Of a stretch of 64,000 bases of DNA, positions 52,151 to 60,480 are shown one piece after another. Source of the stretch: Phenylobacterium sp. (GTDB lineage Bacteria; Pseudomonadota; Alphaproteobacteria; Caulobacterales; Caulobacteraceae); contig NZ_JAUYAF010000076.1 in NCBI RefSeq assembly GCF_030693625.1, forward strand, positions 16,688-80,687, written 5' to 3'. Below the pieces are notes generated by a model. The model did not search any database. It saw only the letters and a list, made by a program, of their open reading frames with translations, and was not told where the DNA came from. The stretch's first letter is position 1, and each line of letters opens with the position of its first letter. The position numbers and the translations under genes were made by a program.

Positions 52151-52438
52151 TCAATCAAAAATGTCGAAGATGTCGCGACGCTTCTTCTTGCGATAGCCGT
52201 CGTCGTCGCGGTCGTATCGGCCTGGGTTCTCCGAACGGTATTCACTGGGCGCTGGTCGCTGATACCCGGGCGCAGAAGGCGCCGGACGCCCTGGCGCCTC
52301 TCCGGAGGTTATGAGTTTCTCCAGTTCGCCGCGGTCTAGCCAGACGCCACGACAGGTGGGGCACATGTCGAATTCGACCCCGTCGCGGTTAACGGTCGTC
52401 ATCGCGGCGTTGTCGTTCGGGCACAGAAGCAGCGGCAT
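52151..52438 (-). CDS. TFIIB-type zinc ribbon protein
   Basis: The 95-residue protein has the Zn-ribbon PLLLCPNDNAAM...EFDMCPTCRGVWLDRGELEKL, the zf-TFIIB signature with two CxxC-type pairs. A Pro/Tyr linker and a basic then acidic end (RKKKRRDIFDIFD) follow. It may bind nucleic acid or protein. The gene is between the Bax-inhibitor-1 gene and pyrC. Confidence 0.88.
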   Translation of the reverse strand: MPLLLCPNDNAAMTTVNRDGVEFDMCPTCRGVWLDRGELEKLITSGEAPGRPAPSAPGYQRPAPSEYRSENPGRYDRDDDGYRKKKRRDIFDIFD

Positions 52439-52462
52439 AGCTTGGTCTCCCAAGAAAAGGCG

Positions 52463-53206
52463 TCAGCGCCGCTGGCCGAGGAAAGTCAGCAGAAACTGGA
52501 ACAGGTTCACGAAGTCGAGGTAGAGGCTCAGCGCCCCAAAGCTTGTCGCGGAGCCCAGCGCGGCCTTGTCGCCACCGAGCTGGTAGTAGGTCAGCTTCAG
52601 GCGTTGGGTGTCATGGGCGGTCAGACCAGCGAAAATGAGCACACCAATGCCGCTGATCATCAGCATCAACAGCGATGACTGCAGCACGAGGTTGACCAGA
52701 CTGGCGATGAGCAGACCGACGACGCCCATGATCAGGAAAGCGCCGATGCCGGTCAGGTCACGCTTTGTGGTGTAGCCATAGAGGCTAAGCGCGCCAAAGG
52801 CCGTGGCGGTGACCAGAAAGGTCGAGGCCAAGCTCTGACCTGTGTACCGCAAGGCCAGCGCGCCGAACGATGCGCCGATCAGCGCCACGACCGTCCAGTA
52901 GAGGGCGCTAGCGGTCCTCGCGGACGCGTTCCGCATCAGGAAGGCCGAGCCCAGCAGGACCATGAGCGGTGCGAACACGAGGATCGTTCCCGCCAGGGTG
53001 TAGCCCGAGAGACGTCCGTCCGAGACGACGAACAGGGCGTTGCGCGCCGGCGCCCAGGCGGAGGTGGCCCAGGCCAGGCCCGCCGAGACCAGAAGGCCAA
53101 GGGCCATCTTATTGTAGACGCCCAGCATGAACCCCCGCAGCCCGGCGTCGATCGCCATGTTGGGCCGGGTCAGGGCCTGGTCCAGGGTCGGATTCAATTT
53201 TTCCAT
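52463..53206 (-). CDS. Bax inhibitor-1 / YccA family membrane protein
   Basis: The 247-residue protein has seven membrane helices and the family end GALSLYLDFVNLFQFLLTFLG. The start (DAGLRGFMLGVYNKMALGLLVSAGLAWATS) matches YbhL/YccA. Relatives leak calcium or protons and modulate FtsH. It lies 25 bases after TerC and 24 before the zinc-ribbon gene in the minus-strand operon. Confidence 0.92.
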   Translation of the reverse strand: MEKLNPTLDQALTRPNMAIDAGLRGFMLGVYNKMALGLLVSAGLAWATSAWAPARNALFVVSDGRLSGYTLAGTILVFAPLMVLLGSAFLMRNASARTASALYWTVVALIGASFGALALRYTGQSLASTFLVTATAFGALSLYGYTTKRDLTGIGAFLIMGVVGLLIASLVNLVLQSSLLMLMISGIGVLIFAGLTAHDTQRLKLTYYQLGGDKAALGSATSFGALSLYLDFVNLFQFLLTFLGQRR

Positions 53207-53231
53207 GGGAAGCTCCCTTCAAGGGTTAGGA

Positions 53232-54224
53232 CTAAGCTGCGGGTGGGGTTACTGCAGCGACCCCCGGCCGGGTTCGCCAGAGCGACCAGATGACGCCTGT
53301 GGCGAGGATGGCGAAGGTGACACCCAGGGAGATGGCGGGCGGGAACTTCGTCCATCCCAGCAGGTCGGCGACAAAGATCTTCGAGCCGATAAAGATCAGC
53401 AGCACAGCCAGAGCCTGCTTCAAATAGGCGAAGCGATGGATGATGGCCGCGAGGGCGAAATACAGCGCCCGCAGGCCAAGGATCGCGAAGATGTTGGAGG
53501 TGTAGATGATGTAGGGGTCCGTGGTGATCGCGAAGATCGCCGGCACGGAGTCCACCGCGAAGATCACGTCGGCGACCTCGATGAACAGCAGCGCCATGAA
53601 CACGGGCGTCACATAGGTCGCGGGACGGCCGGTTTTCTGATCCGGCAGCCTGACGAAGAAGCGTTCTCCATGCAGCTCGTCAGTGACTCGCAGTCGGCGG
53701 CGCAGGAAGCGCAGCAGCGGGTTATCCCCCAGGCTGTGAGACTTGTCGGCCATGGCGATCATCTTCACGCCGGTCGCGATCAGGAAGACCGCAAAGACAT
53801 ACAGGAGCCAGGAGAACTCCGCGACCAGCGCGGCGCCGCCGGCGATCATGATGGCGCGAAGAATAATGACGCCAAGGATACCCCAGAACAGCACCCGGTG
53901 CTGATACTTCTGGGGAATAGCAAAGTATCCGAAAATCATCGCGATGACGAAGACGTTGTCCATCGCCAGGCTTTTCTCAACCACGAACCCGGTCAGGTAT
54001 TCGATGCCGGATTGGGCGCCGAGCGTGAACCAGACCCATCCCCCGAAGCCGACACCGAGCGTCAGGTAGCCAAGCGACATCAGCAGGCTTTCGCGGACGC
54101 CGATTTCGCGGTGTTTTCGGTGCAGAACACCGAGATCGAGCACCAGCAGCACGACGACGAGTGCGAGGAAGCTCGCCCACATCCACACCGGCTTTGACAG
54201 AAAGTCCTGAGTCAGAAAGTCCAT
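53232..54224 (-). CDS. TerC/Alx family membrane metal-stress protein
   Basis: The 330-residue protein has eight to nine membrane helices and the conserved acidic motifs VEKSLAMDNVFVIAM and FIEVADVIFAVDSVPAIFAIT, which form the metal site of the Alx/MntX manganese exporter family. Tellurite resistance TerC belongs here. Cys-free. It is in line with TerB, BI-1, zinc ribbon and pyrC. Confidence 0.93.
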   Translation of the reverse strand: MDFLTQDFLSKPVWMWASFLALVVVLLVLDLGVLHRKHREIGVRESLLMSLGYLTLGVGFGGWVWFTLGAQSGIEYLTGFVVEKSLAMDNVFVIAMIFGYFAIPQKYQHRVLFWGILGVIILRAIMIAGGAALVAEFSWLLYVFAVFLIATGVKMIAMADKSHSLGDNPLLRFLRRRLRVTDELHGERFFVRLPDQKTGRPATYVTPVFMALLFIEVADVIFAVDSVPAIFAITTDPYIIYTSNIFAILGLRALYFALAAIIHRFAYLKQALAVLLIFIGSKIFVADLLGWTKFPPAISLGVTFAILATGVIWSLWRTRPGVAAVTPPAA

Positions 54225-54248
54225 GAAGTCTCCGGGGCGCGTCGGTGA

Positions 54249-54437
54249 TCAGACGCGGATGTCGAACGTGTGCGGGCTCACGCGACGCAAGGTCGTGTGG
54301 TCACTGACGGTGTTGACAGGCTCGACCGGACGCTCGGTCGAAACACTGCGATGACCTGCGGCCTGACCAACGGTTTGCGTCAGCTGGGCGGCCATGGCCG
54401 CAGTCCAGTAAGGTATGGCGGGAGGTCCGATCCTCAT
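54249..54437 (-). CDS. Small ORF overlapping the terB stop
   Basis: This 62-residue frame begins with ATG at 54437, and that ATG overlaps the terB TGA as ATGA. It ends 24 bases before terC. The overlap is the only positive evidence. Composition (RIGPPAIPYWTAAMAAQLTQ...) matches no family known to me. Confidence 0.4.
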   Translation of the reverse strand: MRIGPPAIPYWTAAMAAQLTQTVGQAAGHRSVSTERPVEPVNTVSDHTTLRRVSPHTFDIRV

Positions 54438-54904
54438 GGCTGACGACCTTGATCCGCCACGATTTCGAACGTGGCAGGCTCTAGATTCAGCAGGTCGCAG
54501 AGCCGCAGGACGACATCGCGCTCTTCGGCGTCGAAGCCGCCGTCAGCCTCGGCGACCGCGCAGGCGGTCTCAACCAGCAACCGTGAGGGGCCTGGTCGAC
54601 CAGCGAGACGTCTTACGGCTGCCTCGGCCGCCGCGACGCCATCGTCGAGATCCCGATCAAAGCGTTCGTTGAGGCTCTCGAGGCCCAGCAGGACCTCCTG
54701 AACGCCAAACACGGCGACAGCCGGCGATCTGCGCATGCGTTCGACCGTGCGCTGGCGTTCATCCGGTGTGACCCAGCCATCAGCCTGCGCCACGAGGGCG
54801 CAGGCCGCGATGAGGGCATCCATTTCGACCTCGTCGCCTGGAGTCCAGACGTCGGTCGCCGAGATGGCGGGGGGAGTTCGATGCTTTTGGGTGGCAAATG
54901 TCAT
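54434..54904 (-). CDS. TerB family tellurite-resistance-like protein
   Basis: The 156-residue protein has two TerB-type helical halves: DALIAACALVAQADGWVTPDERQRTVERM and LLVETACAVAEADGGFDAEERDVVLRLC, each with the DG(W/F)xxxE acidic loop that binds metal. TerB and TerC proteins interact in tellurite and oxidative-stress systems. ATG 54904 is chosen; the longer frame has no family match. Its stop is overlapped by a 62-aa ORF. Confidence 0.92.
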   Translation of the reverse strand: MTFATQKHRTPPAISATDVWTPGDEVEMDALIAACALVAQADGWVTPDERQRTVERMRRSPAVAVFGVQEVLLGLESLNERFDRDLDDGVAAAEAAVRRLAGRPGPSRLLVETACAVAEADGGFDAEERDVVLRLCDLLNLEPATFEIVADQGRQP

Positions 54905-54945
54905 GGGCGCCTCCTGAGCGGTCCAGATTCTTGATGGATAGCGGG

Positions 54946-55167
54946 CTAGCGTCTGCGCGACCTGACCGGCTGAAGGGCGAGGGCGCGGCCCCACATGGAG
55001 GGGCGCAGCGTCGGCTGCCCGCTGTACCGCCAAAGCCCGGCGCCCGGAGGTTTTTCCTGGCTGGTGCGGCGAACCGTGCGGCGTTGGCGCCTGACCCTGG
55101 GAGGGGTGAGCGCGGCCTGCACCAGCAGCCGCAGGCGACGCAGCCGCGCAAGTATGATGGACAACAT
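54946..55167 (-). CDS. Small basic protein upstream of terB
   Basis: The 73-residue frame starts LSIILARLRRLRLLVQAAL, an amphipathic Leu/Arg helix, and stays highly basic. Its ATG is preceded by AAGGAG with a 7-base spacing, the best ribosome site in this stretch. It is 41 bases before terB and in the same direction. Family unknown; could be a membrane-binding peptide. Confidence 0.45.
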   Translation of the reverse strand: MLSIILARLRRLRLLVQAALTPPRVRRQRRTVRRTSQEKPPGAGLWRYSGQPTLRPSMWGRALALQPVRSRRR

Positions 55168-55428
55168 GGAGCCACTCCTTCTCGAGGAGGGCGCGCTCGA
55201 CGCTGGCGCGTCGGTGTTCGACTGGGAGAGAGAAACCGGACCCCATCATCGAGCGCACCCGATGCGATCCGACATCACGATCACGATGATCGTCAGAGGG
55301 GCCCGGGCCGCATCAGGAGGATGTCAAATCCGGCTCCCGATCGCCAATGAGAATGCGCGATGAAGCCCATAAGGCTCGCTTATGGACCTTGGAATTGAGC
55401 GCCCGCCACGGCCGTGGCATGGGCGGGG
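55168..55428. other. Intergenic region upstream of the ter operon
   Basis: No gene is seen. The minus strand has TTGACA near 55322, a possible -35, with no clear -10. CCATAAG-GCTCG-CTTATGG near 55366-55384 is a perfect 7-bp hairpin close to the end of the LysR gene. Confidence 0.4.
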
Positions 55429-56301
55429 TCAGGGTCCCGTCGCGCCCCGCTCGAGGGTGCGCAGGACCTCCTGGGCCAACAGCTTTGCGGGGCCGTCGGT
55501 CGCACCGCGCGCGATGACCAGGGCGATCTCGCTGTCAGCCAGCTTGGGGAGCGGTTCGCCGAGGACGATGAGCTCACGCGGCGCCATGGCCAGCGGTAGC
55601 ACGCCGACACCCAGGCCCGCCCGCAGGGCCGCCATCTGGCCGGCGAGGCTGGGGGAGGTGAAGGCGGCGCGGAAGGGGATATCGGCCTGCTGCAAGGCCG
55701 CCAGGGCGCGTTTGCGATAGATGTCCGGCGCGGGGGCGATGATCAACGGCAGGGGCTGCGTCTCAAGAATCGCGGCGTCCTGCGCCACCCACACGAGTGG
55801 CTCACGCCAGACGCGAACCCCGAGCTCCGGACCGACGGGCTCTCGCTTGATAAGCGCCAGATCCAGCAGGCCGCGCGACAGTTGGTCCAGAAGGTTCGCC
55901 GTGTAGTCCGCCGTCACCGCGAGTGTGATGCGCGGATGACTGCGCGCGAAGCCGCCCAGGATGGCCGGCAGATGCAGCGTGGCGATGTCCTCTGGCGCGC
56001 CGAACCGCACTTCGCCTTCGAGGTCGCCCTCACCGAGGCTCGCGACGATCTCGTCATTCACGCGGAGCAACCGTCGCGCCTGCGGCAGCAGGGCGGCGCC
56101 TTCTAGGGTGAGGCTGATGGACTTGCCGGTCCGGTCGATGAGGGGTGCGCGAAGCTGGCCTTCCAGGCGCCGGATCTGCAGGCTTACGGCCGGTTGCGTC
56201 CGCCCCAACAGCGCCGCGGCCCGGGTGAAGCTGGCGGTCTCCACCACAGCGACGAAGGCGCGCAGCAGCTCCAGGTCGAGGTTCACCAGACGGTGCGGCA
56301 T
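55429..56301 (-). CDS. LysR family transcriptional regulator
   Basis: The 290-residue protein has an N-terminal winged helix (LDLELLRAFVAVVETASFTRAAALLGRTQPAVSLQIRRLE) and a periplasmic-binding-like effector domain. ATG 56301 is chosen because the upstream CATAAC-N5-GTTATG operator would otherwise be coding. LysR members bind T-N11-A sites and sense small molecules. It is divergent from the SbtA-like gene and probably controls it in the manner of CbbR/CmpR. Confidence 0.92.
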   Translation of the reverse strand: MPHRLVNLDLELLRAFVAVVETASFTRAAALLGRTQPAVSLQIRRLEGQLRAPLIDRTGKSISLTLEGAALLPQARRLLRVNDEIVASLGEGDLEGEVRFGAPEDIATLHLPAILGGFARSHPRITLAVTADYTANLLDQLSRGLLDLALIKREPVGPELGVRVWREPLVWVAQDAAILETQPLPLIIAPAPDIYRKRALAALQQADIPFRAAFTSPSLAGQMAALRAGLGVGVLPLAMAPRELIVLGEPLPKLADSEIALVIARGATDGPAKLLAQEVLRTLERGATGP

Positions 56302-56303
56302 TT

Positions 56304-56320
56304 CATAACCATTCGTTATG
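56304..56320. promoter_or_regulatory. LysR-type T-N11-A operator
   Basis: CATAAC-cattc-GTTATG is a perfect inverted repeat and contains T-N11-A. It lies two bases upstream of the LysR start and about 80 bases before the permease start, the usual position for an autoregulatory site. Confidence 0.65.
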
Positions 56321-56401
56321 TCGGCCATGACTGAAATAAACTGGAGTGAGGTCGAGGTCGAGGCCAAAGAGCGCGCGCTTCAACCCCCTGAATGGTGACC
56401 C

Positions 56402-57394
56402 ATGCTCGAATCCGCGCCCGGCCTCGCTTTGCTGATGACCCCGGCGGTTCTGTTCTTCCTGCTCGGCGCCGGAGCGGCCTTTGCGAAATCAGACCTTGCC
56501 GTGCCGGAACCGGTGGCCAAGTCGGTGGCGCTCTATCTGATGCTGTGCATCGGGTTCAAAGGCGGGGCGGAGGCCAGGACGGCCGGTCTTGACGGCGATT
56601 TCCTGATGGCGGCCGGCCTCGGCGTCGCGCTCAGTGCGCTGCTGCCGCTCGTCGCCTACGGCTTACTCAAGCATATCTCGCGTCTCGACCATCCGACGAT
56701 CTGCGCCCACGCGGCGACCTACGGCTCGGTCTCAGTCGTCACCTTCGCAGCGGGAGAGGCCTACCTGGTCGCACAAGGCCTGGCGCCGGGGCGTTACATG
56801 GCCGCGGTCCTCGCCCTTATGGAGGCGCCCGCGATCCTGACGGCGCTGCTGCTGCTGAATCGCTCGGCCGCGGGTCCGTCCGGTCGCCCAGGCGGCGCCC
56901 TGGGGCAGGTGGGTGTCATGAGGGAAGTCGTGTTCGGCGCCGCCACCGTCATGCTGCTTGGCAGCTTCATGGTCGGCTTGGTTTCGGGACCGCCGGGCCT
57001 CGCCAAGCTCGATGTCTTTGTCGGTCCGCTGTTTCAAGGGGCCCTCTGCTTCTTCCTGCTCGATACGGGTCTGGTCGCGGCCCGCAGGTTGATGGCTGGC
57101 GGCCGGAAACTGACGCCCCCTCTCCTCGGCTTCGCCATAGGGTTTCCGTTGCTGTCTGCGGTCTTGTGCCTCCTTGTCTCCCGATGGGCGGGTCTCGCCG
57201 TTGGCGACGGGGCGCTTCTGGCGATCCTGGCCGGATCGGCCTCCTACATCGCCGTCCCCGCGGCGATGCGGCTCGCGGCGCCGCAGGCGGATGCGGGGGT
57301 CTATGTGACCTCCTCCCTGGCAGTGACGTTTCCGTTCAATCTGACCCTCGGCATCGCGATCTACGCGGCCGCCGCGACGTGGATCTGGCGCTGA
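56402..57394 (+). CDS. SbtA-like sodium-dependent bicarbonate permease
   Basis: The 330-residue protein has about ten membrane helices in two repeats. GFKGGAEARTAGL and DTGLVAARRLM are near-repeated half motifs, and GSASYIAVPAAMRLA is the SbtA substrate-site block. SbtA imports bicarbonate with sodium, mostly in cyanobacteria; heterotrophic homologues are poorly studied. Transport of bicarbonate for carboxylases is plausible. A divergent LysR gene has an operator between them. Confidence 0.9.
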   Translation: MLESAPGLALLMTPAVLFFLLGAGAAFAKSDLAVPEPVAKSVALYLMLCIGFKGGAEARTAGLDGDFLMAAGLGVALSALLPLVAYGLLKHISRLDHPTICAHAATYGSVSVVTFAAGEAYLVAQGLAPGRYMAAVLALMEAPAILTALLLLNRSAAGPSGRPGGALGQVGVMREVVFGAATVMLLGSFMVGLVSGPPGLAKLDVFVGPLFQGALCFFLLDTGLVAARRLMAGGRKLTPPLLGFAIGFPLLSAVLCLLVSRWAGLAVGDGALLAILAGSASYIAVPAAMRLAAPQADAGVYVTSSLAVTFPFNLTLGIAIYAAAATWIWR

Positions 57395-57553
57395 GACCTC
57401 GTCACCGAGCCTCCGGTCCGACGGCATCTCTCCAGCCTAGGACGCTCGCGGGGGACCGCCTCGGGCTGACCACTGCGCTTGGCGCCGCTCACCATGGACG
57501 GATCACCCTCGCCACCGCCATAGTCTCCCCAACAACCGTCTGGGGAGGCGACG

Positions 57554-59290
57554 ATGCTGCGCAAATACGGGCTGCTGGCCCTGGGGCTGATCCTGATCCT
57601 GGCGGGCTCGCTCCTCGCCCATGCCGTCCAGACGACGAACGGCGTCACGGTCACCGATGTGCGGTTTCCGGGCGACAAGGGGGTGGTCATGAGCGGGTTG
57701 CTCTACCGCCCGGCCTCTGCCACGGCGGCGACGCCAGCGCCCGCGATCCTGGCCAGCCACGGCTATATCAACACCCGCGAGATGCAGAGCGCCTTCGCCA
57801 TCGAGCTGTCGCGGCGCGGCTTCGTGGTGCTGGCCATGGACATGACCGGGCACGGTGGGTCCGGCGCCGCCGTCGGCCAGCAGGGCTTTGGCGGGCCGGC
57901 CGCCCTGCGCCACCTGCGCGGCCTGGACTTCGTGGACACCGCCAATATCGGCCTGGAGGGCCACAGCCTGGGGGGCGGTCCCGTGGTGGCCGCCGCCGAG
58001 TCGGCGCCGGACGGCTACAAGGCCGTGGTGCTGGAGGGCTCGACGCCGGCCATCGGGGCGGTGTTCGGCGCAGCGGCCCAGGGCCAGCTTCGCAACCTCG
58101 CCATCGTGTTTGGCCAGTACGACGAGTTCGCCCCCCTGATGTGGCAGGTCGCCAAGGGGGGCGACGTGGAAACCTCGAAATCCCTGCAGGCCATGTTCGG
58201 GTCGGCGGGCCCCGTGGTGGAGGGCCGCATCTATGGTGACCCCGCCGCCGGGACCGCCCGGGTGCTGCACAACCCCCCCATCACCCACCCGTGGGAGCAC
58301 TTCTCCTCCGCTGGGGTCGGCCACGCCGTGGACTGGTTCCAGACGCAGCTCTCGGGCGCGGCGCGGCCCCTACCGCCGGGCGATCAGATCTGGATCTGGA
58401 AGGAGGTCGGCACGGGGGTGGGCTTCCTGGGCTTTGTCATCCTGCTGCTGGGAACCTTCCAGGCGCTGCTGCGCCTGCCGGTGTTGGCCGCCCTGGCGCG
58501 GCCGGCCGAGCCCGCCGGGACCGAGCGTGGCGGCAAGTGGTGGCTGGCGGCCATGCTGACCGCCGTGGTCCCGGCCGCCACCTTCTTCACCTTCATGGAG
58601 ATCGGGAACCTGTTTTTCCCCATGAAGCTGTTCCCGCAGTTCATCACCAATCAGCTGCTGGTCTGGGCCCTGCTGAACGCGGTCCTCACCCTGGGGCTCG
58701 CCCTGTTCCTCAAGGGCGGCAAGGGCGCCTTCACCACCGACTGGCCGCGCGCCATCGCCATCGCCGTGGCCACCGTGGCGGTGGGCTACCTGTCGCTGGC
58801 CGCCGTCGATGCGGCGTTCCAGGTGGATTACCGGTTCTGGGTCCTGGGGCTGAAGCCCCTGGACGGACCCCACGCTCTGATGGCGCTGGCCTACCTGCCG
58901 CTCTGGACGCTGTTCTTCCTGGTGTCCCTGCGGGCTCTGCACGCCAACCTGGCGGTGCGCGGCGAGGGAGCGGGCCGCGCCTATCTGACCGCGGCCCTGG
59001 CCATGAGCCTGGGCTTTGTCCTGCTGCTGGCCATCCAATACGGCAGCCTGCTGACCACCGGCCAGTTGGCCGTGCCGCAGCAGCCGCTGAACACCATCGT
59101 GGCCATCCAGTTCGTGCCGCTGCTGGCCATGGTGGGCGTGATCGCCGCCTTCACCTATCGCCGCACCAACAGCTACGTCCCCGGAGCCCTGATCTGCGCC
59201 CTGGTGATCTGCTGGTACGTGACCGCGGGCACCGCCACCCACTGGTCGCCGGAGTTCCGGCTGCCGGGCGCGGCGGCGGCGTCGAAGTAG
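57554..59290 (+). CDS. Alpha/beta hydrolase fused to a polytopic membrane domain
   Basis: The 578-residue protein has a signal anchor (GLLALGLILILAGSLLAHA), an alpha/beta hydrolase with the nucleophile EGHSLGG at Ser138 and a lid, then seven or more membrane helices from about residue 285 (VGTGVGFLGFVILLLGTF...). The serine is exposed outside the cytoplasm. The catalytic acid and His (GHAVDWF near 260) are present. Such fusions may act on lipids or antibiotics. No adjacent partner is evident. The upstream 57395-57553 region holds its promoter. Confidence 0.85.
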   Translation: MLRKYGLLALGLILILAGSLLAHAVQTTNGVTVTDVRFPGDKGVVMSGLLYRPASATAATPAPAILASHGYINTREMQSAFAIELSRRGFVVLAMDMTGHGGSGAAVGQQGFGGPAALRHLRGLDFVDTANIGLEGHSLGGGPVVAAAESAPDGYKAVVLEGSTPAIGAVFGAAAQGQLRNLAIVFGQYDEFAPLMWQVAKGGDVETSKSLQAMFGSAGPVVEGRIYGDPAAGTARVLHNPPITHPWEHFSSAGVGHAVDWFQTQLSGAARPLPPGDQIWIWKEVGTGVGFLGFVILLLGTFQALLRLPVLAALARPAEPAGTERGGKWWLAAMLTAVVPAATFFTFMEIGNLFFPMKLFPQFITNQLLVWALLNAVLTLGLALFLKGGKGAFTTDWPRAIAIAVATVAVGYLSLAAVDAAFQVDYRFWVLGLKPLDGPHALMALAYLPLWTLFFLVSLRALHANLAVRGEGAGRAYLTAALAMSLGFVLLLAIQYGSLLTTGQLAVPQQPLNTIVAIQFVPLLAMVGVIAAFTYRRTNSYVPGALICALVICWYVTAGTATHWSPEFRLPGAAAASK

Positions 59291-59329
59291 AGCCGCAGCG
59301 CGCCGGGATGCCCCGGCGCGCGTCGGTCT

Positions 59330-59725
59330 CTAGCGGATCAGGGCGGAAACGACTTCGGAGATCAGGCCGGTGCGGGTCTGGGCCAGGTAGTACTGGTTGT
59401 CCACCTGCACCCAGCGATAGCCGGCCGGCGCGGTCCTCAATTGGTACGCGCTGGGGTCGGCCACGTAGTTGGACGGCTTCACATAGCTCAAGGGCAGCCT
59501 CTGGCCCTGACGGTAGAGCTTCTTGTACTGGCCGGGGGGCATGCCGCCCGGCTTCTTGGCCAGGCCCGGCGGGGTCCAGGCGCCGCCATTGTCGTGGCGA
59601 TAGTCCTGATGGCCCTTGTCGTGACCCTTCTTGTGGCCTTGCCCGTGACCGCCGGGTTCTGCGTGGGCGGCGATGGGCGCCAGGGCCAGGGTGGCGACGG
59701 CGGCGGCGGCGAGCAGGTTTTTCAT
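59330..59725 (-). CDS. RcnB family periplasmic protein
   Basis: The 131-residue protein has a signal peptide (AIAAHA cleavage), a His/Gly/Lys-rich stretch (GGHGQGHKKGHDKGHQDYRH) and the RcnB domain (LPLSYVKPSNYVADPSAYQL, YRWVQVDNQYYLAQTRTGLI). RcnB helps nickel and cobalt balance in E. coli; the His stretch could bind such metals. No rcnA is nearby. Confidence 0.9.
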   Translation of the reverse strand: MKNLLAAAAVATLALAPIAAHAEPGGHGQGHKKGHDKGHQDYRHDNGGAWTPPGLAKKPGGMPPGQYKKLYRQGQRLPLSYVKPSNYVADPSAYQLRTAPAGYRWVQVDNQYYLAQTRTGLISEVVSALIR

Positions 59726-59790
59726 TCTTATGTCCTTGGAGGTGGTCCCTCAGGGCTCTCAACGCAGAGCTTCACCGAAGGTTCGCCGAC

Positions 59791-60405
59791 CTAGACCATA
59801 ATCCGGTAGGCACATCGTCGCGCCCCCGCCAGGATGTGCTCCAGCCGCTCCACCCGGGCCGGCGCCAGCAGCATCTGGAACAGCGAAAGCTCGGCGCGGC
59901 AGAAGCCCTGGCAGGCCGCCGCCGCCGCGCAGATCGGGCAGTGGTTCTCGATCAGCAGGTAGGACCCGTCCGCCTGCAGGCTCCACTCGGCCATGTAGCC
60001 CTCGGCCGCCCGCAGCTGGGCCAGCTTGGCGAGCCTGGCCTCTAGGCCTGCGTCGGGCAGGGCGGCCCGGTAGCCGTCCGCCACCACCCGCTCGCGCCGC
60101 GCGATCAGCCGGTCCAGCACGGCGGGGCCGAACTCGGCCCGCACCGCCTCGATCAGGTCCACCGTCATCTGGGCGTGGGTGTCGGGAAAGCGGCCGTGGC
60201 CCTTGGGGGTCAGGGACCAGGACCGCCGGGGCCGCCCCACCCCGGCCCGCGCCGTCGCGTGCTCCACCAGCCCCTCGGCGGCCAGCTTCTCCAGGGATTG
60301 CAGCGCCGCCTGCCGGCTGATCGCGAGCGCGCCGGCAAGCTCCAGGGTCCGGCTGGGACCCCGGGTCTTGATCTGGAACAGCAGGTCGTCGGGCGTGCTT
60401 CGCAT
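59791..60405 (-). CDS. HTH regulator with C-terminal Cys cluster (SufR-like)
   Basis: The 204-residue protein has a winged helix (TLELAGALAISRQAALQSLEKLAAEGLV) and a C-terminal HCPIC...CQGFC...RCAYRI pattern, like regulators with a Fe-S cluster or redox sensor such as SufR. It may sense iron, oxidants or a drug. A near-palindrome sits between it and the divergent MFS gene. Which metal it holds is unknown. Confidence 0.82.
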   Translation of the reverse strand: MRSTPDDLLFQIKTRGPSRTLELAGALAISRQAALQSLEKLAAEGLVEHATARAGVGRPRRSWSLTPKGHGRFPDTHAQMTVDLIEAVRAEFGPAVLDRLIARRERVVADGYRAALPDAGLEARLAKLAQLRAAEGYMAEWSLQADGSYLLIENHCPICAAAAACQGFCRAELSLFQMLLAPARVERLEHILAGARRCAYRIMV

Positions 60406-60428
60406 TTGACAACCAATCTATTGCAAAT
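60404..60428. promoter_or_regulatory. Operator/promoter for the regulator and MFS genes
   Basis: ATTTGACAA and TTGCAAAT form an imperfect dyad. TTGACA at 60406 could be a -35 box for the MFS gene. The position right next to the regulator start suggests autoregulation. Confidence 0.45.
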
Positions 60429-60461
60429 CCTCATGGCCCCGTCTAGTCAGGCCTGCATTCG

Positions 60462-60480
60462 CCCTGTTGAGCCTGTCGAA
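60462..60480. repeat. Fragment of the TTCGACAGGCTCA repeat
   Basis: CTGTTGAGCCTGTCGAA immediately precedes the MFS ATG. It is a short form of an interspersed repeat common in Caulobacterales and sphingomonads. It shapes the translation-initiation region of the transporter. Confidence 0.5.
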
